A model generated the notes under the pieces. That model did not search any database and was not told the origin of the DNA. It worked only from the letters and a program-made list of their open reading frames with translations. A stretch of DNA of 26,542 nt from Conoideocrella luteorostrata (Eukaryota; Ascomycota; Sordariomycetes; Hypocreales; Clavicipitaceae), in the NCBI GenBank assembly GCA_032433595.1, contig JASWJB010000457.1:1-26542 (forward strand). Reading direction: 5' to 3'. Positions within the stretch are counted from its first letter, which is position 1. Each line of letters begins with the position of its first letter. Positions 1-9,033 of this stretch are shown one piece after another. The translations under genes and the position numbers were made by a program.

Positions 1-113
1 TAAATGCACGAGAAGAGGGATATCGTAGAGATAAATAGCAGCCGAATTCCCGTCAATTAGATAGAAATCAAGGACATTTTTCCACTGCCTTAGAGATCGA
101 CTTCCATAGCTGC

Positions 114-788
114 TCACTTGTGACAGAAGCTGTATGATGTAGTTCCAGCTTCACTATGGGAAGTTAGCCCTTCTTCTTGAACTAACTCTTCCTGGTGAGT
201 TGAATCTTTCTCGGGAGTTAACTCTCCTTCCCACACTAACTCGTCCTTGGGAGTTAACTCTTCTTCCCACGGTGACTCGTCCTCAGGAGTTAACTCTTCT
301 TCCCTTAGTGACTTGTCCTCGGGAGTTAACTCTTCTTCCCAAACTGACTCGTCCTCGGGAGTTGACTCTTCTTCCCACTGTGACTCTTCTTCTCTTAGTA
401 ACTTGTCCTCCCACACTGACTCGTCCTCGGGAGTAAACTCTTCTTCCCACAGTAACTCTTCTTCCCACAGTAACTCTTCTTCCCACAGTAACTCTTCTTC
501 CCTTGGTAACTCGTCTTCCCACATTGATTCGTCCTCGGGAGTTAACTCCTCTTCCCACAGTGACCCTTCTTCCCTCAGTGACTTATCCTGCCACACTAAT
601 TTGTCTTCCCACACTAATTCATCCTCCCACAGTAACTCGTCCTCCCACAGTAGCTCGTCCTCCCACAGTAACTCGTCCTCCCACAGTAACTCGTCCTCCC
701 ACAGTAACTCGTCCTCCCACAGTAACTCGTCCTCCCACAGTAACTCGTCCTCCCACAGTAACTCGTCCTCCCACAGTAACTCGTCCAT
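114..788 (-). CDS. Acidic hexapeptide-repeat protein (hypothetical, single exon)
   Basis: A 224-residue open frame made almost wholly of a six-residue unit of the type L-W-E-D-E-L. It is perfect near the N-terminus and degenerates to W-E-E-E-L and T-P-E-D-E-S variants, ending in a non-repeat tail of about 20 residues (…SHSEAGTTSYSFCHK). No signal peptide, membrane segment or known domain is visible. The ATG at 788 is the first possible start: the frame upstream meets a TAA within 30 nt, and I found no upstream exon that splices in. TATA-like sequence lies near 981-990 and a CT-rich stretch at about 850-890, so transcription on the minus strand is plausible. The underlying 18-bp repeat keeps several frames open on both strands, so openness alone is weak evidence. 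The chosen frame is the longest and has a unique C-terminus. It may instead be a non-coding minisatellite. Confidence 0.42.
   Translation of the reverse strand: MDELLWEDELLWEDELLWEDELLWEDELLWEDELLWEDELLWEDELLWEDELLWEDELVWEDKLVWQDKSLREEGSLWEEELTPEDESMWEDELPREEELLWEEELLWEEELLWEEEFTPEDESVWEDKLLREEESQWEEESTPEDESVWEEELTPEDKSLREEELTPEDESPWEEELTPKDELVWEGELTPEKDSTHQEELVQEEGLTSHSEAGTTSYSFCHK
197..785. repeat. 18-bp minisatellite
   Basis: Tandem array with an 18-bp period. The plus-strand unit is close to cagtaactcgtcctccca. Around 625-785 there are about nine nearly perfect copies, and copies diverge progressively toward 200. The period is a multiple of three, so length changes keep any reading frame open. 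Confidence 0.92.
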
Positions 789-813
789 ATTAACGCAACA
801 GAGGGGGAATTAA

Positions 814-1214
814 CGTTGGAAAGTACAACCGAGTTTTCGTATCGTTGGCCGAGTATTCATAGCGGAGAAGTGGTGATATAGAGAGGTTTGCTTTGGAGTA
901 TTTGCGGTTCGTAAGAGGTGTTGGGGTTTAGTGCGAGTTTTATTTATTTTCTGGGAAGCGTAAAAAAAGACAACTACAGTGTTTATATACGCTCAAATAA
1001 ATTTTTGGGTTACAAGACGCCTAAACTTCTTTGCCTAAGTTTAAAAGTGCAGCTAACTATAATTTTACTGCACCCACAAAGCTTGTTTTGAGTTAATGGC
1101 CTGCTTATTATTTCTTATTATTGTCTCTATAATTATAGTAAGAAGAATAAAGTTTTTGCCCATGTATACGTATTTTAATGCCAGCAGGTGTGTAAAAACT
1201 TCATCTCGCATACT
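814..1214. other. AT-rich intergenic stretch, possible promoter of the repeat ORF
   Basis: No coding frame of note. On the minus strand a TATATAAAC element lies at 981-989, about 195 bp upstream of the ATG at 788. It is followed by an AT-rich patch (about 938-952) and a pyrimidine-rich stretch that could hold the transcription start. Confidence 0.4.
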
Positions 1215-1366
1215 ATATTTTATTATCTTTCATAGACTCATACTGTATAATAATAGATATATATGTTGAAAACTAGCTATACACTGCCAGGGATTATTAA
1301 GTAATAATTCCAAGTTATAGTAATAGACTTGCGGACGTAAGTTGTGTGGCAGCGTGTGAGTCAGAT
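1215..1366 (+). repeat. Degenerate interspersed repeat, copy A
   Basis: About 150 bp visibly related to 1672-1820. Shared blocks include a TAGACT start, CTATAC.CTGCC, TACCAAGTT-like sequence, and ACTTGCGGA followed by TGTG.GGC.GCGTGTG. It is AT-enriched relative to copy B, as expected for decay by C-to-T mutation. Confidence 0.6.
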
Positions 1367-1671
1367 CAATTAACAATGTACAGCAACAATGAACAATAAG
1401 GTTCGTGCTTGCGCTCGTGACTGTTATCGCCGCAGCTTACAAATTTACTCCATCTTTGAAGTCAAATTCTGAATTGATCAGAGTCTGCTCACAGTACAAA
1501 TTGAGAGAAATCCCCCTGCACTCACCAAAAAAAAAAAACTAACCACAATCCATAACCGACAATCCACAATTCACAAATTTATCTCGAGCAACGGCGCATC
1601 CACCCTAAAGAAAGCATAAGAACGTGGTAGACGAAGCTTACTAGGGCTATTTACGTTTTTCTTTTTTTTTG
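1367..1671. other. Intergenic, between two repeat copies
   Basis: AT-rich sequence with a 10-A run near 1529-1538 and a poly-T patch near 1659-1670. I see no gene, RNA or regulatory element. Confidence 0.5.
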
Positions 1672-1820
1672 CTTTGTCTCTTATAGCTTATAGACTTATC
1701 TAGTGATAATAAAAACATATTAAATGCCGGCTATACCCTGCCGGAGAATATTGACTAACAATACCAAGTTTACAGTAACTTGCGGATATACGCTGTGAGG
1801 CGGCGTGTGGCGGCGTGTGG
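1672..1820 (+). repeat. Degenerate interspersed repeat, copy B
   Basis: Related to copy A and, in inverse orientation, to copy C (about 7755-7845). It contains the best-preserved core, GCCGGCTATACCCTGCCGG, an imperfect palindrome. A short direct duplication, ggcggcgtgtgg, is present near 1800-1820. Probably a relic of a transposable element end; the family is not recognised. Confidence 0.6.
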
Positions 1821-1833
1821 TTCTGCCAGCCTC

Positions 1834-2280
1834 TTAAGGTAAGTGAACAGTAATCCTAGAGATAAAGACATCCTCAGGGGTTTCCCTCTGTTCCCGGCCT
1901 CTGTTGAACCTGAGTGTTACTTCCATAGTCGGAAGGTCCCTTCCTCCATCTGGGTTTCTAAGAATCAAAAGCTTACCGTCTCTGCAGAAGATGGTCTCAA
2001 AGTCGTCCTCTTTTTGATCCCACTCGTCCCCATTCTCGACCTCTGTCCTCTCCTCTTCGCAGCCACAGCAGCAAATTTCCGAGGCCACCTTACCGGGCTT
2101 CCAGTAAATGAGGATCCCAGGACACGTTGCGGTGGAAACCCGGAGCAGAATCAGGAATGCCACTTATATTCGCTCGCGCTCGTCCGAGAACAAAGAGGTA
2201 TCATGTGCCCAATGGTGATATTGGATCAGATATGCGTTATCCACGTCCATGCCCTGCTTCTCATTTATAAATATGTCGAG
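1834..2280 (-). pseudogene. Relic of a DUF3435-type (tyrosine-recombinase-like) gene
   Basis: On the minus strand one frame reads from about 2280 through YHHWAHDTSLFSDERERI, meets an in-frame TAA at 2166-2164, then continues as VAFLILLRVSTATCPG and later LRNPDGGRDLP and MEVTLRFNRGREQR before stopping at 1834. The order (…DTS.F.DER.R… then a hydrophobic LL..YTA.RPG-like block, then a MEVTL..NKG-like strand) matches, from memory, fungal DUF3435 proteins. These are related to the tyrosine recombinases that mobilise large fungal elements. The stop sits where a Gln or Tyr codon is usual, so CAA to TAA is a simple explanation. A further in-frame TGA lies at 2283-2281. Only a small part of a full-length protein is present. 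Family call is from pattern recall. Confidence 0.55.
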
Positions 2281-2315
2281 TCACTCATTCTTGTACTCAT
2301 TAAATATAATTAGAG

Positions 2316-2999
2316 AGTGCTAATAGATCCACGCCACCGAAATTTTCTGTCATTGGTCTTATTATTTGCTTGACTCTCGAAGCCCACACCGACAGACCGT
2401 CTATATACCTGGAAAATGATTTCTTGTACGCGTACGGTAATGCTCCATTGAATTCGCTGGAATGTATCCAACATCCATGCCAGAAACATTACGACACCTT
2501 CCTTAGACGAAACCGTAAGGCTATTGATCGGGCACACGGAGAGGTATGTACAAATGCAGCCCTTATGCCCTTTTCAACACACTTGAATATTCTAAAATAA
2601 AAATAGGCTGGCTAATAGCTTTGGTTAGGTTTCTGTCACTGCCCGGCGCAGGTGTTGTCGGGCAGAGACGTTGACCGCGCCTTGGCCGCACCGCGCTTGC
2701 CAAATGACATCCAAAGGCGGCACCACGTCTTGTGAAGATGGGAAACATTTCATCCAAGAATGGAAACACTTAGGCGGTGAGCCCGCACTTGTTGAGGCAA
2801 GACAGATGTCTAGGCTGTTTATCAAGCTATAAGTAGATAGTTAATAGATTTCTGGATTACCAATACGCTATTACGGACAAGTTCAGAGGTCCAAACGTAG
2901 TCAAATTTCAACTTGGCATCAGCCTCTAAAATATAAGACTTATTGATACCTCCTAAAATCATGACTGCTCCAAAGGTTCTCTAGTACTATAAAAACTAA
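2316..2999. other. Intergenic with a GC-rich islet
   Basis: Mostly AT-rich with no convincing gene. About 2640-2800 is clearly richer in GC than its surroundings and may be a remnant of older coding sequence, but none of its short frames is recognisable. Confidence 0.4.
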
Positions 3000-4485
3000 T
3001 CATGTTCTCCAGGAAGGCCGAACAGGACCTCTTAACAGCTGACGAGGTTGTTTCGGAGGTGGTGGTGAAGAATGACTTGATGATGATGAGTAATCATCAT
3101 CAAGCAGAGGTGAATAATAACTTGATGATGATGATGATGGGTAATTATCATATTCCGGAGGCGGGGGCGATGTTAGACGAGTATGCATCGATTTGCCATC
3201 GGATTTCTTATCTCGAGGTGGTTCTTGAAATCGAACACGACGATTTCCTGATGGTTGATTTGTTGAGGACTGACCACGGTCCCATGATGGTGATGATGAT
3301 GACGATGATGATTCATCACTGTCTTGAACGGGTAATTTTGAATTTGTGTTTATGGACTTGCCATCGGATTTCTTAACTTGGGATGCTTCACCAATTCGAA
3401 TACCACCAGAAGCTCTTTGGTCACGGCCTATTGATGGCTGCTGACCACGTCCTGTTGATGGCTGCTGATCACGGCTTGTTGATGGCTTCTGATAGCGCCC
3501 TGTTGATGGCTGCTGACCACGACCTGTTGATGGCTTCCGACCACGTCCTGTTGATGGCTGCTGACCACGTCCTGTTGATGGCTGCTGACCACGTCCTGTT
3601 GATGGCTGCTGACCACGTCCTGTTGATGGCTGCTTATCACGGCTTGTTGATGGCTTCCGACCACGTCCTGTTGATGGCTGCTTATCACGGCTTGTTGATG
3701 GCTTTTGACCACGACCTGTCGATGGCCGCTGAACACGGCCTCTTGACTGTTGACCATTATTTTTCGGTGGTGAAGGGCCATTTTTTGATGGTTGGCCACT
3801 ACCTTGGGGTGGAACATAGTAAGGATTTTTCGTTATTGTACCGTCATTATGCTTAATTTCAGCTGGTTCACTAACCGCAACTCTAAATCTTGGTGGTGGA
3901 ACTCCTGGAGGTAGTCTACAATATTTACGACGTCGTTGTCCACGACACTTATTAAACAGCTTTGTTAGACTATCCAGTCCCCTTAAACTAAGAGTATTGT
4001 TCTCTGTATGTTAAATTAGTACAGCTAAGCTTAAATTTAGTGATGCATGTATTATACTTACTGTGGCTCTGCTCATTCAACTGGTGAGTCTCATTCAAGT
4101 GGTGAGTAGGAATTGGTGTAAAAGTTTCGTTGTGTTGGCTAGTTGTGTAAGTGATCTGGTCTTTAATAATATGAAGTGGGCGTGACATCTTTTGAATTTC
4201 GGAGATAATTTTAGCCTAATTACTCTCAAATCAGCAAGCCGTAGTCTTATATCAGTGCTGTGGCACACCTACAGTTAACTGCTTATAATTAATTTGCTTT
4301 CCCGTTCGTAAACCATAACCAGTGTACCTATTGACATGATGTTCATTGTCACTTTTCGCTGTGTAGAGGGAATTTCTCTCTGCATCCTGAAGACTTTTGT
4401 TTTGCGACTTGAGCTCCTGAATGTTATGCGCCGAGTATGCCTCGCCGACAGCAAAAGCTATGACGATAAGAACTGGAAGATGCAT
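3000..4485 (-). CDS. Secreted octapeptide-repeat protein (three exons)
   Basis: Model: 4485-4273, 4215-4062, 4003-3000, giving 456 residues. Exon 1 encodes a signal peptide (MHLPVLIVIAFAVGEAYS, cut before A-H-N). Intron 1 (57 nt) runs GTAGGT to TAG with branch-like GCTGAT. Intron 2 (58 nt) runs GTAAGT to CAG with ACTAAT. Both joins keep frame. The mature protein has a basic segment with two cysteines (KCRGQRRRKYC), then a proline-rich stretch, about 13 copies of an eight-residue unit T-G-R-G-Q-Q-P-S (variants GRKPST, SRDKQPST), two Ser runs, and a Pro/Ser/Tyr tail ending RPSWRT. The repeat frame has no ATG for most of its length, so it is missed when reading from ATG to stop. A TATAAA lies 80 bp upstream. 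Secretion is inferred from the signal peptide; function is unknown. R-R-R-K could be a Kex2-type cleavage site. An effector or cell-wall role is possible but unproven. Confidence 0.78.
3427..3745. repeat. 24-bp tandem repeat inside the secreted protein gene
   Basis: About 13 units spaced exactly 24 bp, marked by GATGG on the plus strand (for example at 3456, 3504, 3528, 3552, 3576, 3624, 3648, 3672, 3696). Three adjacent units near 3550-3620 are identical. It encodes the octapeptide array on the minus strand. Confidence 0.93.
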
Positions 4486-4564
4486 TTTGTTCCAAAAGAC
4501 CGGATGATTTCTTCAACGGCCTTGTGATAGCAGTGAAGGAGTACGAGAAAGATGTTTGGCAGTG

Positions 4565-4570
4565 TTTATA
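4565..4570 (-). promoter_or_regulatory. TATA box of the octapeptide-repeat gene
   Basis: TATAAA on the minus strand, followed by CACTG, about 80 bp before the ATG at 4485. The same 11-base string TATAAACACTG also occurs on the minus strand near 977-987, upstream of the hexapeptide-repeat ORF. Confidence 0.5.
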
Positions 4571-4574
4571 GTAC

Positions 4575-5460
4575 CAGGCCATTTACTTGTATGCATATAT
4601 AGTTTTTTGACTGGAAATTAACTGTATAATAGCCTCCTTACGGAATATTCCGGGTTTGAATTAACAATTTTTGGACGATAGGCTGAAAAGAATTGTCCGG
4701 TCCAAAATAACCCTTTCTGGCTCTTTTTTACCCTAATCTACCTCGCCCAAAGTATAATATGTCTCCATAATTCTTAATTCCTTGCGGATGAAACCGTCTA
4801 AACCTCCGCTATAATAGATAGCATTATAACTTAGCTTATGCCGGCTCTTCGGTATTGCCATGCGACGTGGGTCTATATTCCGGCTTTATAAATGTTCCGG
4901 TCAAGAAAGCTTAATAAGCAATATTTGAGAATAGTTATTAGACCAAAAATTATGCGTCTTTAACATATATCCTCACGCAAGAGGTAAGCTTTTAGAAGGA
5001 AAGAAGTCGAGTATTCAAGAAACACAATTATCTGAGCAATAGGAGCATATACCTAGCTACTAAAGAGGCTCTCTACTTAATTATTACATCGTGATTAAAT
5101 AGCATCTAAAATAATAGTATAGAATGTTAACCAATATGACTTTTACCCCTTCTTTCGATTTAGTTCTAGCTAAAACCAATAATGTTAAAACTATATAATA
5201 TAGAGTATAGTAAAATATATTAAGACTGTTATACTATATGTAAGAGTGCAATATTAGGCATAATATTGAAATAAATATCACGCAATATATGAATATTATC
5301 AACTTATTCTGCCGGCTGTGTAACGACGAGCAAAAAAATCACCTACTAAAACTTACTGCAGAAGCGTAGAAAGGTTATTTTACGTAAAGTTTTCTATCAT
5401 GCGAGTATTAAACTATATAAGACGTGTCCTTCCCACCCTAAATGGACATTATTTACTTTC
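4575..5460. other. AT-rich gene-free stretch
   Basis: Strongly AT-rich with many TA-rich runs and stop codons in all frames. GCCGGCT-type fragments near 4842 and 5311 recall the core of the degenerate repeats at 1672 and 7790 but are too short to assign. It looks like old RIP-affected repeat DNA. No gene or RNA seen. Confidence 0.5.
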
Positions 5461-5466
5461 TTTTTC

Positions 5467-5511
5467 TATAAAAATATATCTATCTGCTTTGTTATCTCTC
5501 TCTCTCTCTCA
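5467..5511 (+). promoter_or_regulatory. TATA box and TC tract upstream of the Cys-rich secreted gene
   Basis: TATAAAA at 5467-5473 lies 81-87 bp before the ATG at 5554. A (TC)n run follows at about 5494-5510, as is common near transcription starts in filamentous fungi. Confidence 0.5.
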
Positions 5512-5553
5512 AGAAGCTATCTATTAAGCAGAGGCAATTCAGGCTCTTTCTCC

Positions 5554-6116
5554 ATGGTACAGCTAGTCGTGCTTGCTATATTTGCTATAGCTAGCGAAGC
5601 TGGATTTGCTTTGGCGTGGGAGTGTTCTACGAAACTTCACTATTGTGGGAAAAAGCTTATTGAATCTGGTATATTGCTTTGCCCTTGAAAAGACAACGAT
5701 ATGATATTAATGTTCCTGCAGGAAATTACACTGATGTGCTATCAAATGCACTCACGGTTGCGGGTTTAATACCAGATGATAGTGCAAGAAATGCATCGCT
5801 TTTCTACTGTAAGGATGATAGCGAAGTTATATGGCAGCAGTACTGTGATAAGTGTGTAGAAGTTTGGGGCCACAGCGATTACTGTACCGTAATGAATCAA
5901 TCGATTGATGCAGTACTTTCCAATACTTTGGTGTCTGAAGGCCCCGATCCCATCGATCAATGCAACGTCAATCAAGATACAGTCGATCAAGACACTGTGG
6001 ATCAAGACAACGTCGAGCAAGACACTGTGGATCAAGACAACGTCGAGCAAGACACCGTCAAGCAAGACACTGTCAAGCAAGACACTGTCAAGCAAGGCAC
6101 TGTCAAGCAAGAGTAG
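5554..6116 (+). CDS. Small secreted Cys-rich protein with pentapeptide-repeat tail (two exons)
   Basis: Model: 5554-5668 joined to 5722-6116, 169 residues. Exon 1 begins MVQLVVLAIFAIASEAGFALA, a signal peptide, followed by WECSTKLHYCGKKLIESG. The 53-nt intron (GTATAT…CTGCAG) restores G-N-Y-T-D at the join. Reading straight through exon 1 hits a TGA within the intron, and starting inside the intron (5679) would lose the signal peptide. The mature part has seven cysteines in the order C-x6-C, then F-Y-C, Q-Y-C-x2-C, S-D-Y-C and D-Q-C. This resembles small secreted proteins common in plant- and insect-associated ascomycetes that share LHYCG, NSLFYC and HSDYC-like blocks (recalled, not searched). 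The last ~50 residues are Q-D-T-V-D/K repeats rich in charge. Likely extracellular; effector role is only inferred. Confidence 0.8.
5964..6113 (+). repeat. 15-bp tandem repeat in the secreted protein tail
   Basis: About ten 15-bp units of the form caagacactgtcaag and variants, encoding Q-D-T-V-K, Q-D-T-V-D and Q-D-N-V-E. The last units before the stop are nearly identical. Confidence 0.9.
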
Positions 6117-7411
6117 AGGAGCATTTGCAATATACCGTAATCTGAATACAGACAATAAAGAGATCAAACACTATTCTACGAATTAGCGCTTTAGTTATTT
6201 TGAACACCCATTATGAAGTGGAACCGGCAGTTATATCTGTGTGCCTAGCCTATAGCAGCCGCACTATAACAATCTCAGCATCAAGCTGCAGGACTGACTA
6301 ATAATCGCCTTGAATAGTCCAACAAGCAACCTCAAGTGGGGCTATCCAAGGAGAGAGTAAGTAACTTGTATACGCCCGCGAATCTTTGTGTGTCCACCAA
6401 ACATTCTTATTACATGCCAAGCGAATGTGAATCTGACACTAGTCTATATACGCAACTACAGAATTTTCTCTAGTAATTACATAGTTCACTATATTTATTT
6501 AGATGCGGCCGGTTCACCACGGTTCTAACGATGCGGATCAGTCCAAATCACCGTAGTTTTGGATAGCACAGCTGCTGTGTGTAGCTTACACAGATATTAG
6601 GTGTAAGATTACGTGGCCTCTGGACATGAGCCAGGAATCTGGAACAAGGCTGTCTCAGCTAATAGAGGGATTTGGACGGGGCCTTCAGTGGAGGAATTCT
6701 GTATCCATCATCAATGTAACACTAGTCTCACTAATGAATGCATACGAATTTAGCGCCACCCTATCCAATCCAACACCTAGTCTATAATTGATGAGGACAA
6801 ATCTGTGCTGCCCATTATATCAACACAGAGAAACTCTGCCAGTGGTTTACGTTACGCAGTCAAGGCTTTATGTTGTACGACGTAAGCCTAGATGTGCGAC
6901 AAGCGCAGTGTGTTAGCGCTGAGCCAATCTCAATTGTCAAAGATTTGCAAGATTTCACCGTTACGAGATTGACCACAGCCACGCTTCTACACACTGAACA
7001 ATCGTGCGACCTTATGGAAGTTTCGACAAGTATTGTCCTCATACACAGAGACTTCCACCTAGCACAGTAATAATCAGGATAAGGGGTGATAAGAAATGAA
7101 GGGGAACAGCCATGATAGAGTAGAGCTGCGACGAATTCTTCCTCAAGTCTTGGGAGCTACAACAGCGATGGGTCTACTACTTTCGAGGGACCATTTTGAC
7201 TCCCATAACTTCGTACCATAATCAATCTGTATCACTGACTTTTACAGTTACTTGAAGGCTCTGTGATCGCCGAAGTGAAAATTTACAAAGGCAATGTGAA
7301 TGCCTAATGATTATGGCACACAAGCCGAAAGTAAGGACGAGTCCGAACCGAATATCAGTAGTTTCCACAATCACTCCCGACCTATCCAGAGTTACGGAGG
7401 ACGGCCGCATC
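6117..7411. other. Gene-free stretch
   Basis: Moderately AT-rich. It has short open frames on both strands (for example 6870-7070 plus and 7222-7434 minus) with no recognisable domain, signal peptide or convincing splice joins. It may hold decayed coding sequence. No RNA gene seen. Confidence 0.4.
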
Positions 7412-7607
7412 TGTTGGAATGCCGCCAAGCACAATAGGAAGCACAGAGCATCTCACGTGGTCACCCTCTAGCCACGATATTTATACGACGATATCGTGAC
7501 TTCCACCTTGACTTATTTTCTTCTTTTTAGATAGACCCGACTATTATTGAATATATTATATTTGAAGCCGATGATCTAGATCATTGCACAACCCTGTGCA
7601 ACCCACA
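7412..7607 (+). mobile_element. Solo LTR, copy 1
   Basis: 196 bp starting TGTTGGAATG and ending CCCACA, the TG…CA ends of an LTR. It is flanked by a perfect 5-bp target-site duplication GCATC (7407-7411 and 7608-7612). It contains GATATTTATACG (a possible LTR TATA), the 12-bp palindrome TGATCTAGATCA, and the inverted pair TTGCACA/TGTGCAA near its 3' end. The same sequence recurs at 25366 and, inverted, at 8329. No internal retrotransposon sequence is attached, so this is a solo LTR left by LTR-LTR recombination. Confidence 0.93.
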
Positions 7608-8328
7608 GCATCCGGTTTCATCACGGCACGTACTCGGTCGTCACCCTGAGCTACGTAAATAGATTTCCCCGTTCCGCTGGAGCTAGACGTATGTACGTGC
7701 TCGCTATGTGTGAGGAGTTGCGCGAGAAGTACAACGCGGAATTATATAATAAAATAAACAGTCTTAGTGTTGTTGGTCAATTTTCTCCGGCAGGGTACAG
7801 CCGGTAATTAATGTGTTTTATTTATCACCAGATAAGTCATGAAGGACAGCAAACAAATATTAAAACATAAAATAAACAGTCATCAATAAACCAGCTTATC
7901 GATGATGAGATACATCAATATGGCCAGTCTTGCCCGTCATACGGCCGGATTTCAGCGTTGCGAAGTTGGAGTTCGACAAACACAGGACAAGTTGCAACTA
8001 TCGCCTACCAATCAGTATCCCCTTTTAGATCTATTCACGGCCTTGCTAAAACTGGGGAACGAGGTGTATTAATTCAGAGACAACTTGGCTCCAACCAAGC
8101 CCCTCCAATCATTTCATCTTGGCGATGGACAGCAACAGAGTTAAGAATGCTTGGCCGGTGATCTAGACGTCCCGGACAATAAACAGCTTTTCAAGAAGGA
8201 GCATAGCCTTTTTCTCCTGATGAAGAAAATACAGCGCAATACGAAGCCCAGACAAATCCATTTCATCAATGTGCAGATCGATCTCGGTTGCATATTGCCT
8301 GTATCTGTTTCGCCTTTTTAGCTTCTAC
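7608..8328. other. Spacer between two oppositely oriented solo LTRs
   Basis: No supported gene. It holds degenerate repeat copy C and a short unrecognised open frame at 7958-8161. The two flanking LTRs have different target duplications, so this segment is not the body of one element. Confidence 0.5.
7755..7845 (-). repeat. Degenerate interspersed repeat, copy C
   Basis: On the minus strand it reads ATTAATTACCGGCTGTACCC, then TGCCGGAGAAAATTGACCAA. This matches copy B (1710-1765) at most positions, including the CCGGCT.TACCCTGCCGGAGAA core. Confidence 0.65.
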
Positions 8329-8521
8329 TGTGGGTTGCACAGGGTTGTGCAATGATCTAGATCATCGGCTTCAAATTGAATATATTCATAAGTCTCTGTT
8401 TTCTAAGAAGAAGAAAACAAGTCAAGGTGGGAGGCACGATATCGTCGTATAAATATCGTGGCTGAAAGGTGACCACGTGACGAGCTCTGTGCTTCCTATT
8501 GTGCTTGGCAGCATTCCAACA
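8329..8521 (-). mobile_element. Solo LTR, copy 2 (inverted)
   Basis: 193 bp. The plus strand starts TGTGGGTTGCAC and ends CATTCCAACA, the exact reverse of the family termini. The palindrome TGATCTAGATCA-like core and the GATATCG/TATTTATAC block are conserved. Flanks are TCTAC (8324-8328) and TCTAT (8522-8526), a 5-bp duplication with one C/T difference, consistent with C-to-T mutation after insertion. Confidence 0.9.
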
Positions 8522-9033
8522 TCTATTTCAATCTGTTGCGGCGCTTCGCACGTTATGTGGCACTGGCGGGGATGCCGTGGGCGTTGCGACATCTTCCCGC
8601 GATAAGTGAGGCAACTTCAGCGTAAAAGCCAACCTTGGGTTCGTAATTTTTAACAAATTTCTCGACAAGAGAAGTCATAGCGATGATTAGCAACCAAAAG
8701 CGTGAGCCAGAACTTCTCGTGAAAAACGGTCATAAGGGTCACCGTACAAGGCCTGACTTTTATTTTTCGGACGTAGCACCGCGAAGTGCTACTTTTTGTT
8801 GAGATTAGAGTGGCACCTTCGGAAATGACCGATGCCGCGTATTAGCTAGTATCGTACGATAAGTGGAAAGGTGGCACGATGCAGCGGAACAGTGGCCTAA
8901 GGCCACTAAATTCAGGGAAATGTTCCGGCTGCTGAAGGATTATATAGAAGGGTTGTAGTGCTTTTCAGAGGAGACCATCATCAGAATCATCATTATCATC
9001 AGAGTCAGAATTCATCGCTTTTCAGTCTCTTCA
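8522..9033. other. Gene-free stretch with a hairpin
   Basis: No coding frame supported. It holds a perfect short hairpin at 8773-8792 and a CAT-rich microsatellite-like patch at about 8977-9003. Confidence 0.45.
8773..8792. repeat. Perfect 7-bp hairpin
   Basis: GTAGCAC, a six-base loop CGCGAA, then GTGCTAC, followed by ACTTTTTG. Function unknown; it may be the end of a decayed element. Confidence 0.5.

Noticed and set aside
625..785. CRISPR-like array
   Set aside because: Units are directly adjacent with no spacers, in a eukaryotic genome: a minisatellite.
247..813. Plus-strand Ser/Asn/His repeat frame (SSSHSN)
   Set aside because: An antisense product of the 18-bp repeat; the minus frame is longer and has a unique C-terminus.
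1843..2313. Plus-strand 156-residue frame opposite the DUF3435 relic
   Set aside because: The minus strand shows family-like blocks, the plus strand shows none.
3383..3856. Plus-strand LLMAADHV repeat frame and minus SHQQDVV frame
   Set aside because: Both arise from the 24-bp repeat; the spliced minus-strand frame GRGQQPST joins a signal peptide and non-repeat domains without a break.
7412..8521. DNA transposon with 196-bp terminal inverted repeats
   Set aside because: Each repeat has its own 5-bp target duplication and TG…CA ends, so they are two independent solo LTRs that happen to face each other.
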